A stretch of DNA of 62,045 bases from Rhizomucor pusillus (Eukaryota > Mucoromycota > Mucoromycetes > Mucorales > Lichtheimiaceae), in contig FWWN02000399.1 of assembly GCA_900175165.2 (NCBI GenBank), positions 1 through 62,045 of the forward strand, in the 5' to 3' direction. The position numbers were made by a program, and so were the translations under genes. Under the pieces are notes generated by a model that made no database searches, had not been told where the DNA came from, and was given only the letters and a program-made list of their open reading frames with translations. Below, one piece after another: positions 26,311 to 38,750 of the stretch (the stretch's first letter is position 1; every line of letters begins with the position of its first letter).

Positions 26311-26690
26311 CTTTATACGAAATTTCACACGACACACAGGACGTTCATCATCCTCAGCCATATCAAGGCGAAGGTAGCTTTCTGTTTATATGTATCCTTT
26401 AGCTTAACTAGTCCACTCGGCTGCGTATGTCTTGTAAATAATTGCTACATATATCGCTTTTTTCCATCTGTTTACACTCTAGCTCGCATATTTGGAATTG
26501 GCAATTCCTTTGTTCTGACAACAATGTCGGAGCGGAATCAAATGGGTACCCTCTTTTCTTGGTCGTGCCGTCGTGTGACGCAGCGTCATCATTGGGCAGA
26601 AACTTTAAATGTGATCATCTTTGAGTCTGAGAGCAGGCAAAGTTCTACTTCTTTCCCCGGTTTTCTTCCCTCTCTTAATTTTTTTCTCCA
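26311..26690. other. Intergenic, HUS1 to spermidine synthase
   Basis: 380 bp containing the HUS1 3' flank and the spermidine synthase leader. A pyrimidine-rich stretch at about 26641-26689 precedes the start codon. No other feature seen. Confidence 0.4.
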
Positions 26691-27897
<1,207 letters not shown>

Positions 27898-28357
27898 TCG
27901 CGTCCTAGCCATCGTCACCTCTATGCAAAATAGAAAGAGTGCGTAAATCTCGCCAAATCAACCCGTTGCCCTCCAAACACAAGACATTTGCAAATCTCTA
28001 GATAAATTCGCTACAGCTCATCAATAAATGCGAGGATAAAAGAAAGCAGATATTCATTTTTATTTGGTTTTTATATAGACAGAGAAGCTAAAGGGGCGAA
28101 AATGTATGTTACATGCAAGTTAAGCTGAGGGATAAAGTGACGAAAGGTTAGAATAGTTATTTATACAATCGGTAGTGCTGGTAAGTTTGATGGAAGGGAC
28201 TTTTCAGTTTCGTTAGACTTGATTGTTGCTTTTGCTTCATGCCAAGGTCACAGAGTGTTTGTGAGAGAAAGATAGAATAGAGAGAATGGTTACGAAGGAT
28301 TGAACTCGCCAGGCTGATTGTTGCTGCTGAAGTAACTGACTGGTATAACGGTCTGAA
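27898..28357. other. Convergent 3' flanks of spermidine synthase and TBP genes
   Basis: 460 bp, AT-rich, with no open frame of note. It likely holds both 3' untranslated regions. Confidence 0.4.
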
Positions 28358-29281
28358 TTAAGGCTTGCGGAATTCGAGCAGTACAGGGTATATAGCCTGG
28401 AAGGCTTGGTAGATCTCTTCACGGACCTTGGCACCAGTCAGCACAATCTTGCCAGAGACGAAAATAAGCAACACGATCTTGGGCTTGACCATACGATAAA
28501 TGAGACCGGGGAACAACTCAGGTTCGTACTGAACAGATTGTCAGTAACCATTTGAAATCACTTGCACATACAAAGTGATCAATACTTACAGAACTGAAGT
28601 GACCGTGGGAGTAGGCGAGACCTTCAAGACGAATCGGGAACCGCACATCGCAAGAGCCCACAATGTTTTGAATTTTGAAATCAGTGAACTTGGATTGGAA
28701 TCCCAACTTCTGAATGATTCTCGCGTATTTGCGCGCAGCCAACTTGGAATCGTCCTCAGACTTTGCACCAGTGACCACCATCTTGCCTGAGGCGAAGATC
28801 AACGCTGTCGTCTTTGGTTCTCGAATACGCATAATGACTGCAGCGAAACGCTATTCCAGTTTCAGATCTGATTCTTACAACACCTCAATAAAACAATTGT
28901 GTACCTTTGGATTGTACTCAGCGTTTCGAGCATGAAGAGCGATCGTCTTCAAATCCAAGCGACAATCCAAGTTGACGGTGGCCACAATGTTTCTATTCGA
29001 CAATAGAATTAATAACACCATTCCAAAAACAGAAATAGTTCGATGGGTATATTCGTCGTTTATTATCGACTGTTGTATATCACCCGAACTACTTACTGTA
29101 ACGTCGGAGTGATTCCTGCCACAGCGTAAGGGTTCTGATCTCTGCTCGGCGTAGGAGCATCGATAGGAGCAGGTGTACTCGGAACCGCAAACGGTGTGGT
29201 GGGGTTATGAGGTGTTGGAATAGAAGGAGTTGGCATTGCAGGAGTTTGCATAGCAGGTGTTTGAATTTTGAAGCCGGACAT
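28358..29281 (-). CDS. TATA-box-binding protein (TBP)
   Basis: Four exons (29097-29281, 28905-28992, 28590-28850, 28358-28528, complement) sum to 705 nt, 234 residues. The first 60 residues are a variable tail with TPAM/TPSIPT-like repeats rich in Thr and Pro. The rest is the conserved two-repeat saddle: [19 protein letters not shown] and [18 protein letters not shown] in the first half, [17 protein letters not shown] and [13 protein letters not shown] in the second, ending LLEFRKP. TBP nucleates transcription by RNA polymerases I, II and III. All introns are GT-AG. TFIIB, its direct partner, is encoded near the right end of the same window; that co-location is probably chance. Confidence 0.97.
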
Positions 29282-30128
29282 CGTTACAGCAGTAATTTCT
29301 TGATAGCAGTGAGAGACGTTACAGTATCGGGATCAGTGAGGAACAAGTAGTGCAGACAGTCAGTCAAGCCAGTCAGCCGCAAGCGACAAATTGCGGGAAA
29401 AAGTGCGAAGGAGCCGCCCTTTTTATACCTTTTTGGGTGGCTTAGCACGGAGGTTTAAATATCAAAACTGCGACAGTCGACGAGCACGTCTATTTGCGCC
29501 CATCTTTCCTTTCCCGATACTTTTTCAATCTCACTGTGCAGTGATCTTGTTACATTTTGTTATCCTAAACCACTATCGAATAATGATATTGAGTTAATGA
29601 GTTTAATCATCGAATGATCAATCTTAAGGTATCATTTTCAGGTTGGAGTATCTTCCGCACAGCAGCAGCACCTTGTTTCCAAGGAAGCTTGTGCAGGTAA
29701 CCAATCAGATTGCATTTCGTGGATGAGGACATCCTAAGGGGCACATCCCACAAGAACGACTCCACCGTGAAGGTTGAAGCCAGGGAAAGCTGTCAAAATT
29801 CGGGAATCAAGGAGAAGAGATAAAAGCTGCTGGTGGTGAAAAAGGTTGTATCTGAGACAAAGTGAGGCATTCTTTTTTTCATTTCCCTTTTTCCATTCTT
29901 TTCTTCCTTGCGTGCATACAACTCCGCTGATGGTAACTGTTTATCTCCATCAACCTCGTGTGGCCCATGCGCAAGTAAAGTGAGATCCTTATCAGTAAAA
30001 TCCCACGGCCATAATAACAAAGGAAGAAATTTTCAAATGTTTTTCTCAACGAACCGAACAGGGCAAAGGCGGGCCTAGCCCTATTTGGATGGCTGAAACC
30101 ATGATCAAGCGGCGCCTGTTCTTTCTCC
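29282..30128. other. Divergent intergenic region, TBP to PX-SNARE gene
   Basis: About 850 bp holding both promoters. A CCAAT element (AACCAATCAGA) lies near 29700. The minus-strand frame 29879-30205 overlaps the PX gene start and looks like a shadow. No separate gene was recognised. Confidence 0.4.
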
Positions 30129-31163
30129 ATGGAGACAATCCAGGCAATTTTCATACCAGACACGGAAACACGCCTAAATCCAAACAAGCACACAGAATAT
30201 CGCATACAGATTTACGCAGCTGTGCGGAACTGGACAGTATGGAGGCGCTACTCTGAATTCTGCAAGCTCAATTCACAACTACGATCCTACTTTCCGAAAC
30301 ATCCACCACCTATACCATTACCTGGCAAGAGCATCTTCCCTTCAACATTTGGGCAACCAGACAAGATTGAGGAGCGTCGCCAAGGCTTGGAGAAATATCT
30401 CCGAGGTATGCTAAGCAGCAGAGATGATCGATGGCGAGAAACAAATGTATGGAAAGAATTCCTGGCCATTCCAACAGGCCGAGCGTTGAAGACGAACAAT
30501 TGTAACCCGGAAAGCTGGCTTGATGAGTACAATCAACTTCAGAATATTGTGAGGCAAATCAGGTCACTGGTCAGTAAACGCACGACACATATAGCGCAGA
30601 GTGAGATATCAGCAGCGCACAATTGCACCATGCAAGGTAAAAAGTTATTACTATCTCTGTCGGCGCGTCTTTCCAATTTGGAAAACGGCGTGGATCAGGA
30701 GCAGTTAGCGGATGGTGAAGCAAGGCGACGTCAGGATATGCTCGAAGAGCTCAAGGAAGAGAAAGATGCGCTGATGAAGATCGTCAACTCCGGACGAGTT
30801 GTTGAAAAAGACAGTCAGCAGGCCAGTGAGCAGAAAAGGCAACAGCTGGTTGAGTCACCGCGGAAAGGCGGTCGACGTGCATTTGGTCCTCAGGCAGCAC
30901 AACATATTCTGGCACGTGAAACACAAGAAACGCGCGGTCTAGATAACGAGGGTCTTGTCAACTATCAGAAACAAGTTATGCAAGATCAGGATCAGCACAT
31001 AGAGCAATTTAGCGCTATTTTAACTCGCCAAAGGCAACTTGGACTAACGATCGGGGATGAGCTGAAGAACCAGAGCCATATCCTGGACGACTTGGACGAC
31101 GACGTTGGACGCACAGGCAACAAACTCAAGGCGGCAAAGAAGAAGCTTGTAAGCATAAAATAA
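30129..31163 (+). CDS. PX-domain SNARE, VAM7-like
   Basis: A single exon of 344 residues. The N-terminal PX domain (about residues 1-115) has WTVWRRYSEF, the PPIPLPGK proline turn and RRQGLEKYLRGM, which bind phosphatidylinositol 3-phosphate in this family. A helical middle follows. The C-terminus is a Qc-type SNARE helix with a central glutamine in DELKNQSHILDDLDDDV. This PX plus SNARE order is that of VAM7, which drives vacuole fusion. VAM7 has no transmembrane segment and none is seen here. An alternative last exon is possible: GTAAGC at 31149 could splice to 31330 and extend the protein by about 35 residues. The 180-nt intron would be unusually long for this window, so I prefer the stop at 31163. 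Confidence 0.88.
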   Translation: METIQAIFIPDTETRLNPNKHTEYRIQIYAAVRNWTVWRRYSEFCKLNSQLRSYFPKHPPPIPLPGKSIFPSTFGQPDKIEERRQGLEKYLRGMLSSRDDRWRETNVWKEFLAIPTGRALKTNNCNPESWLDEYNQLQNIVRQIRSLVSKRTTHIAQSEISAAHNCTMQGKKLLLSLSARLSNLENGVDQEQLADGEARRRQDMLEELKEEKDALMKIVNSGRVVEKDSQQASEQKRQQLVESPRKGGRRAFGPQAAQHILARETQETRGLDNEGLVNYQKQVMQDQDQHIEQFSAILTRQRQLGLTIGDELKNQSHILDDLDDDVGRTGNKLKAAKKKLVSIK

Positions 31164-31605
31164 AAGAGGCTAAAGCCGGTCCAAATAGACTTTTGAACCG
31201 GTCTAAATGCATTTTGATAACTTTCTTTTCCTGTTTTAATAATGAAGCGTGCGTTCTATAGAAACAATCTATTTATAGATTTTCCCGACTGTTGCAAAAA
31301 TGTGTCTTTGTTCTAACCGGTTTGGCAGAATATAACAAAAGAACTGAATGATCTGCATACCGATTCGATCTATAAGCTGCAAGACGCTATTACCAGTGAT
31401 CCAGTGTTACAGAAATTAAAAGTACCTAGCTGCGTACACTTGCAAAGAAGGAGATAACAGGGGAAAAGCCCTGCTGCAAATTGAAACACAAAAGAAACAT
31501 TTGCATCTTTCTCTCCCCCCACCCTCTCTTTCGTTCTTCCCCCTTTTTCCGTTAGCCTTCTCTCGCGCGTCAACGCGTCCTTTACCTTTTTACTGCAAAA
31601 CACCA
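31164..31605. other. Intergenic, PX-SNARE to PP2C
   Basis: Contains an inverted pair of CCGGT/ACCGG elements near 31176-31200 and a pyrimidine-rich leader tract at about 31505-31560 before the phosphatase start. A possible extra exon of the PX-SNARE gene would fall at about 31330-31460. Confidence 0.35.
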
Positions 31606-32704
31606 ATGAACAGCGAAGTCGAAGCTAGAAACACGAATACCAACGGTTCCAAAGCCAACTTTAAAGCAATTGTGGCACCGGGATTCACAATTGGTGTTGT
31701 CGAGGACAGAAACAAGCGATGTCGTCGAACAATGGAGGATGCACATTCATACGTCACCAACTTTGCTGGTGTACCTCGACAAGGCTTTTTTGCCATCTTC
31801 GACGGGCATGCTGGAAAAGCAACTGCCGAGTGGTGCGGCCAAAACTTCCACAAGGTATATTCATAAAGGACGTTTACTTGGTTTCCTTGTCAACCGGCTC
31901 GCTTTTTCTCACAACTCTTTGTACAGACATTTGCCGATTGTCTCGAACAGAACAAGGGCAAACCCGTTCCAGAAATTCTAAACACTGCTTTCCTCGAGGT
32001 CGATCGACAAGTAAACGAAAGTGAAGGCAAGTCGTCCGGCTGCACTGCAGTCGTAGCGTTTGTCCAGGTCAAAGGTGATAAGGTCAGAAAGGAAGACGAG
32101 ATACCTCAATATTAGTATATTTTCTATATGCTGACAATATTGTCTTTAGCGATATTTGTACACTGGAAATGTAGGCGATGCACGGGCAGTACTAAGGTAT
32201 GCATACCAATTTTATGCCAATTTGCACTGTAGGCTAATTTGTCGTTTGTCAGCCGTAAAGGCAAAGCTGTGCGTTTATCGTATGACCATAAGGGCTCGGA
32301 CGCTCAGGAAGCGAAACGAATCACTGATTTGGGTGGATTTATGATGAATAATCGAGTTAATGGTGTCTTGGCCGTGACAAGATCGCTGGGTGATCGTGTC
32401 ATGAAAGAGTTCGTTGTTGGTAACCCTTATACCACGGAAACCGAACTTGGAGAAGGAGATGACTTTCTGATCCTCGCCTGTGATGGGGTAATGTCTCTAT
32501 TTTGCTACTGAGTCATTTTCTTTTACAACAACTGCTAATATCTAATATGAATATCATTAGTTATGGGATGTCTGTGAAGATCAAGATGCAGTTGATTTGA
32601 TCAAAGATATAGAGAATCCTCAGGAAGCGAGTCAAAAACTACTGGACCACGCATTGGCAAACTTCAGCACCGACAACCTCAGTATCCTTGTCGTCCGTTT
32701 CTAA
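31606..32704 (+). CDS. PP2C-type serine/threonine phosphatase (PTC1-like)
   Basis: Five exons (31606-31854, 31927-32082, 32150-32196, 32253-32487, 32561-32704) sum to 831 nt, 276 residues, the size of a minimal catalytic PP2C such as yeast Ptc1. Metal-binding signatures appear in order: [55 protein letters not shown] and a final [13 protein letters not shown] with the conserved DN pair. PP2C enzymes are Mg2+/Mn2+-dependent and often switch off MAP kinase pathways; this role is inferred from the family. All introns are GT-AG. Confidence 0.95.
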
Positions 32705-33404
32705 CTACGAATTATCGTATGCTCCTCCCTATTCGAAGATCATGCAACCATGACTACAACTGGATCTCCTTTTTATTTCCAACAAGCAACTTTTTCGTTT
32801 GGGTTCTCATTGCCGTGAATTTTATTCCTGTCTCCCCACCCATCCCCGCTTCTTCTGTACAATACTCAATAATATGTTCTTTGTATCATCACACGTTCAC
32901 ACACCCTGCATACACGCACACTCTCTCTCGTAATACCGGCCTTGCGTAGGAAATGTTGATTACAGTGCTGGAAGTTGCCTGTTCTCGGAAATAATGTCTA
33001 TATGAAATGCATTGCAAGCTGTAGCGTCATTGCATATACAAAACGACGTCTTCAGTTCAAGCTGGGAAATAGCAAAGAATAGGTAGCATTTGCTATTTAG
33101 AAATGCCGACCATAAAATCTTGGTAGGTATCTTCTGCCTGCTGTTCCCGACATCAAAATACAGATTTGGTAGGAACTGGAACTGACTACCAAGCTATCTA
33201 AAGCAATTAAAAACGAAGAGTTCAGAATAGTATTCGCAAAGAAACGTGGCAGGGCAAGCACAAGCTGCATTCGGCAAAACTTTCCCCGTGCTGCGGTATG
33301 CTGTGCGACGACAGCTGAAATCGGTTAATATGCTCAGGGATCATAAAATGAAACTTCCGTTTTCATCCACTTTCTGTCTACATTCTTTCCAGGTCTCCTC
33401 CGAT
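32705..33404. other. Intergenic, PP2C to reductase copy 1
   Basis: 700 bp. A CA-rich and CT-rich stretch lies at about 32890-32930. No gene recognised; the plus frame at 33246-33485 overlaps the reductase start and has no family match. Confidence 0.4.
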
Positions 33405-34880
33405 ATGTCGTCCTTCAATATCATTCTAGGGTTTGTTTTACGCAATAGCGACAAATTCACACTCCTAAGCTCAAGTACTATATGACTCTCGCGCAGAACT
33501 GCTGTCTTTGGCAAAGGCGACCCAATCCCTGGAGGTCTATGCGACGTAAATGCCATAAAAAACATCATCGACACATTTTGTGAATATGGATATAAAGAAT
33601 TGGGTATATAGATAGGAAGTATGGTTTATTCCTAGCTGTCCGTGATTAAGCCTTGGATTCCAACGTAGATACATCGCGCGTGTACTGCAAAGGCACGTCC
33701 GAAGAGGTAAAGCATTTGCCAAGCAAAACTCGATATTCACCAGAATAGGCTCCAACCGCCTATTGGTGCTACGCATACTAGATCCTAGCTGAAATCGAGG
33801 CAACGAACAAGTGTAAAGTGTCTACCAAAGTAGCTCCCTTTCCGCCAGGAACATTTCAGCCAGATCGGTTGAAAGCAACATTTTATGAGTCCTTGAAAAC
33901 CTTGCGACTGGATAAAGTTGACATTCTCTATCTTCATGCGCCGGTGAGTTATGCGAATTTTATATATGCACTATTCCGCATAAACTTTTCGCTCATTACG
34001 CAAGCAACGCTGATATCATACACCTTAGGATCACACAGTTCCCATCCGCGATACACTGCGGGCTATCCAGGACCTGTACGAGGAAGGACGCTTTGCTCGT
34101 GTAAGTTATAAATAAGTACTGCTGTAAAAGAAAAAGGATATGCTTGCAAAACGTATTATCGCGATCATAGTTCGGGTTGTCGAACTTTGCATCTTGGCAA
34201 GTGAGTGCCGTGTGGGAAATCATGAACGAACGAGGCTGGGTGAAGCCTACCGTGTATCAAGGAATGTACAATGCTCTTCTCCGAGATGCAGAGCGGGAGC
34301 TATTCCCCTGTCTGCGTAGATACAACATCCGCTTTTACGCACATACGATCCTTGCCTGCGGCTTACTCGGACACGACTACAAAGGTGTAGATATTCATCG
34401 CACTGATAACCAAGAGGATGCATACTCTTTTGGATCTTCGACTTGGCAGAGTGCATTGTAGGGCATTGCTTCGAATTCATCATATTGCAACACATGAACA
34501 CATTGATATTTTAACAAACGCTGTAGGTATCCTGGAAAGTACTGGAATCAATACTTCTTTAAATCTGTGGCGAATGTTCATGACGTTGCAAGCAAGGCAG
34601 GTATCTCCCCATCCGACATAGCTATTCGTTGGTTGGTATATCACTCGAATTTGAAACCAGAGTTTAATGATGGTAAGGTCTGGAAAAGTTCTAAAAGTTT
34701 ATACTTGCTTTACTTTGAACCCGTCATCTGTTAGCCATTATCATTGGAGCGACTGCCGTTGAGCATGTTAGAAACAACATCAAAGCAGTCGGCCAAGGAC
34801 CACTACCAGATTCCATTGTAAAAGCTCTAGATAGGGCTTGGAAGGCTGCTATGTTTCAAGGACCATCTTACTTTGTCTAA
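33405..34880 (+). CDS. Aldo/keto reductase, tandem copy 1
   Basis: Eight exons (33405-33430, 33497-33603, 33669-33706, 33782-33943, 34029-34100, 34171-34457, 34527-34672, 34735-34880) sum to 984 nt, 327 residues, standard for the family. It opens MSSFNIILGTAVFGKG. The expected catalytic residues are in place: Asp and Tyr in DTSRVY, Lys in VSTKVAP, His in LYLHAP. FGLSNF and the C-terminal cofactor element IIIGATAVEHVRNN follow. The pattern fits NADPH-dependent AKR7-type aldehyde reductases. Every intron has a GT donor. The in-frame TAG at 34458 is the start of an intron, not a stop. A paralog lies 990 bp downstream on the same strand. Confidence 0.9.
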
Positions 34881-35870
34881 GGACAGCAGACACCAGCTTT
34901 CTAAATTAATGTGATTTACAATGATTAAAAATAGTCATTGAACATACAGTGAAAAAGAAAAGCGAGGTTAAAATGAAATCTAGGATTCTTCAGTACCAGT
35001 AAATAAACTACCTGCTCTATGCCACAAAATTCGAGCCTCATATAATCTACCTTGATCGTTGGTTATAAAGCAAGGTAACCCCTGCAAGCGTGAAATACAA
35101 GGCTTGAATTTTTACGAACGATGTATGGCTGATTGACGATAGGTTGTTGATTTGTGTTTCCATACTTGAGGATTCAAAGCAGTATAAAAAAGGGTCCAGA
35201 GGATAGTCGTCCACTTCAGTGTAGCAGCGTAGGGTTTACCGCAGACTGATGCAATTGAATCGAATCCATTGGCTATTTGATCCAGACATTGTAACCATAT
35301 CAATTGCACTCATTTGCTCGAGATTTTAGTCTAGGATTTTCTTGTCCAATCTTCATGGGACTCGCTCACTAAATTTGATAAGCATACTCATTATACAGAG
35401 AAAACTTTACCATTGGCATTAGATAAGATGGATAATACAACCTAAAGCTGCTATAAATGGGATGTAAATGTCGAGGCTAACTGCAAAGCCCCACAATTTC
35501 AGGTAACTGCACTCCCACAGCATCCAGCGAAAAATGATATTGCAAGCATGACTGACGACGAATGACAATATCAAGTGAGTTTTTGTTATTATGTAGGCAA
35601 CGAGCTCCATACAGGTACGACAGTGTTAGTCATCAAGCAGGAAACCTGCATATTTAGATTCTTTGATTGTTTGCAAAGATTGCTGCTTTAGATAATCAAC
35701 TGAGCTTAGCTGAGAAATGGCAAATATACGAGCCGAGATACGAAGAAAGTTTACAAGGTTTATCCTAGCCGAATGACAACCTTGGTACTATTTAAGGCCT
35801 TCATTCGCGTTCAACGGACATCTTCTCTGCTTTCGCACGGACTTTTCCACTCTTATTTCAGCATAAAACA
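34881..35870. other. Spacer between the two reductase copies
   Basis: AT-rich, about 990 bp. Two minus-strand frames (35112-35309, 35419-35610) show no recognised domain. It must contain the promoter of copy 2. Confidence 0.4.
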
Positions 35871-37238
35871 ATGCCTAACAAAGTTAATATTATTCTAGGT
35901 TAGACAAAGCTACGTATTTTCTATCATGGAGCACTTATTGAATACTTGGATGCTTAAATTCTCTGCATCTACAGCACTGGCGGCTTTGGCAAAGGCGAAC
36001 ATTCGCGTATCAACAATCCCGAGGATGCAAGAAAGATCATTACTTTGTTCGCTGACCACGGTCATTCCGAACTAATACTATATCGCGTCCTTGCACCTTT
36101 CTAGATGGTAATGCTTACTAATATATCCAAGATTCTGCTCGCGTTTATGGTTTTGGTACAACGGAACAGGTAGACATCAGATTGTCTCTTCTGAGTACCT
36201 TCCTGAAGACTGATCATGGGAACGTGCCTTCTACCTTAACCTATGTATATTTTAGCTGCTTGGAGAGATCGACGCACCCAGCAAGTACAAAGTCTCAACC
36301 AAGGTTGCGCCATATGTGCCTGGCACCTTCCAGCCTGATAAGCTCAAGAGTGTATTCCAAAAACATTTGGATGCACTCAAGACGGAGAAGGTCCATTTAT
36401 TCTATTTGCATGCACCCGTAAGTGTAATGTTATCCTATTTATCCTATCCGGTCAGAGGATTCACGACTCGTGCTAATTTTTCAGGATCGCACGGTTCCCA
36501 TCGAAGATATCTTGAGCGCTGTTCAAGAACTATATGAACAAGGAAAGTTTGAAGAGGCAAGTAGGATATCCTGGTTTATCATGTAGGCACGTTGTAAGCT
36601 TACATATATGTCTGTTTACTGCGTAGTTTGGTCTGTCCAACTACTTTGCGTGGGAAGTCAGTGCTATTTGCGAATACATGAAGCACAAGAATTGGGTTAT
36701 GCCTACAGTCTACCAAGGACATTACAATGCATTCATGCGCACGATCGAGCCAGCGCTTGTACCCTGCTTGAGGCAATATAATATACGTTTCTATGCGTAC
36801 AGTCCTTTGTCAGGCGGTATCGTGGATCCTAAGAACAGAGGGAATGCTAACAGTTCAGGCGGCTGCTTCGATCCTAAAGGCCCTTATAGCCAGCACTATC
36901 GCTCTCTTTACTGGAAACAGGGCTACTTTGACACTCTTGACCTTCTGAACAAGGTTTCTCAAAGAAATGGACTGGACTCAACTGACGTTGTGCTTCGATG
37001 GCTCGTCCACCACTCCCAGGTAAGCCGAGAGAAAGGCGATGGCAGGTCACACTTACATTGTTTTTGACTCATTACTAACATTTCGTCTATAGGAATCATA
37101 CTTGGTGGATCTTCGTACGAGCATATCAAGAATAATCTTGATGCTACAGAACAAGGTCCGCTTCCAGATGACGTTCTGAAAGCAATCGAAGAAGCTTGGG
37201 AAATCGCGAAACCTCATTGCGGAAAACACTTTGTGTAA
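35871..37238 (+). CDS. Aldo/keto reductase, tandem copy 2, splicing signals damaged
   Basis: Paralog of copy 1, with the same exon lengths at 36256-36417 (162 nt), 36485-36556 (72 nt) and 37093-37238 (146 nt). It opens MPNKVNIILG and keeps catalytic Asp/Tyr (DSARVY), Lys (STKVAP) and His (YLHAP), FGLSNY and GIILGGSSYEHIKNN. Two introns need GC donors: 36557-36626 (GCAAGT) and 37042-37092 (GCAGGT). Intron 1 lacks a donor in the needed phase: ATTCTAG is followed by GTTAG, one base short of the copy 1 layout. Intron 2 lacks a donor after HSEL, where the sequence runs CTAATAC. Copy 2 also lacks the intron that copy 1 has at 34458-34526. From the fourth exon onward the frame is open. It may be a young pseudogene, a gene with odd splicing, or contain sequence errors. 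Confidence 0.75.
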
Positions 37239-37618
37239 ATGTAATCAGTAGCCCTAGCGTGATTAAAGTATGTAGTCGATCATTAAAGTTGATGCTGGAA
37301 GATCGTCGTCTTTGTACGTCCGAAAAGCTTTTAGCTTATTGGAACTTTTGAGCTAATCTCATGTCTCTCACACTAATTTGTTTGAAAGTCAATTTCAAGG
37401 ACGATCGAGAACAAACTAAAAACTTTGGTCGCAATTCCAGCTAATAACAAGTAATTTTTAAAATGCTCTTTTTTTTTTTCGTCATTTCTTTACACAAAAA
37501 GTATGGTACATGCGAGTGTGGAAGATGAAGGAAGGGTCAGTGCTATACAACGCGAGAACAAAGGGAGTCTGGATATATATCTCGAGAAAACTAGCCACCA
37601 TATCGTCCTATTTCATTC
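37239..37618. other. Convergent 3' flanks with a poly-T run
   Basis: 380 bp between reductase copy 2 and the LEA2-like gene, with a T-rich run near 37468-37480. No gene seen. Confidence 0.4.
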
Positions 37619-38750
37619 TTAGGTAGCGCCGGTGGGGAAGATGCCGGTGGGGATGAGTGATGCATAGTTGCTCGCCATACCAGTAATACCGGAGAGTGCC
37701 TGAAACCAAAACATATACAACTGTTTAGTTATGCCAAGCCCCTAAATATCTAAAACGAAAACTCTGTCGTACCTGGGTTGGACAGTCGATATTTGCGCTC
37801 TGTGATATCGTTGGAGTGATGGGAATGCCGATAATCTTCAGTGTAGGCTTCACGTTGTAGTTGATCTTGATCTGGCTGGATGAACCACCGGTCAAACCGC
37901 ACTTGCTCATCATGTCAGCAGCTATAGCTTTTGTCTCTTCTGAAGATGCATCAATTTGAAGGTTGAAAGGGAAGCTGATATTTGTTGTTGCTTGCTTTGC
38001 GATGTGCACGTCGTCAAGTTCGCCACCACCGATAGAAACAGTATCGTAATTCGGGTAATAAGCCTAAGTATAATTGGATTGGTTTTTTTAGCTTTTCCTA
38101 CTCTCGTCAACGCCACATGATGCCAAAAAGATGCATTGCCACGTTACCTCCGCCACGATTTTCTCAAAGGTGACGCTTTCGACGTTTGGATTGTCAACGG
38201 AGATGGATAGCGTGAAATTCATGGTAATGTTAGAGCCGGAAAGGTTGACTTGAGGTTCGCCTTCAATGCCATTGAAAGTGACATTTGGGGTCTTGAAAAG
38301 TGCTGCCAAGACACCAATCACGATAGCAAGTGCTATAATTATCAAAAACAAAATGCAGCAAAGATATCTCATCCATCGAGGCAAGCATGTGCAACATCCG
38401 CAGCAAATCTTGTCCATGCAAGTGCGCCGCTTGCGTTCCTCAGGAACAGGTAAAAGATCGTGTTCGTCGTCCGAGTCGTAGTGTCCTGTCAGTTTAACAT
38501 CTGACATGCTTTGACGGTTGTTGTGCCAGCTCATCGCTGCTTCGTTGTGATAGAGTGCAGCTTCCATAGACTCGCGATGTCGTCGGTCTTCCTGATGATC
38601 AAAGGGCGTTGGGGGATATGTAGTACTATGAGGCGAGGTATAACCAGTATGATCGTATGCATTTCTCATCGGAGGTGCGTTTTGAGAGTGTCCGTGAAGC
38701 GGTGGCGGTGGCGGAGCACCGTAGTAATCATCGCGGTCGTACACAGACAT
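37619..38750 (-). CDS. LEA2-like single-pass membrane protein
   Basis: Three exons (38148-38750, 37773-38063, 37619-37699, complement) sum to 975 nt, 324 residues. The first 120 residues are hydrophilic, rich in Pro, His and Tyr (DDYYGAPPPPPLHGHSQN). A Cys-rich juxtamembrane stretch (CCGCCTCLPRWMRYLCC) adjoins a strong transmembrane segment of about 24 residues (FLIIIALAIVIGVLAALF). The outer part resembles the LEA2/NDR1-HIN1-like fold: FTLSISVDNPNVESVTFEKI followed by YYPNYDTVSIG and a long beta-rich tail. Topology should be N-in, type II. The cysteines suggest palmitoylation. The function is not known. The start ATG at 38750 opens the frame. Confidence 0.75.

Noticed and set aside
34440..34530. 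Stop codon at 34458 in reductase copy 1
   Set aside because: It is the first bases of a GT-AG intron; splicing restores the frame and all exons sum to 984 nt.
36075..36145. AT-AC (U12-type) intron in reductase copy 2
   Set aside because: The donor region ATACTATATC does not match the ATATCCTT consensus and no fitting branch site or AC acceptor was seen.
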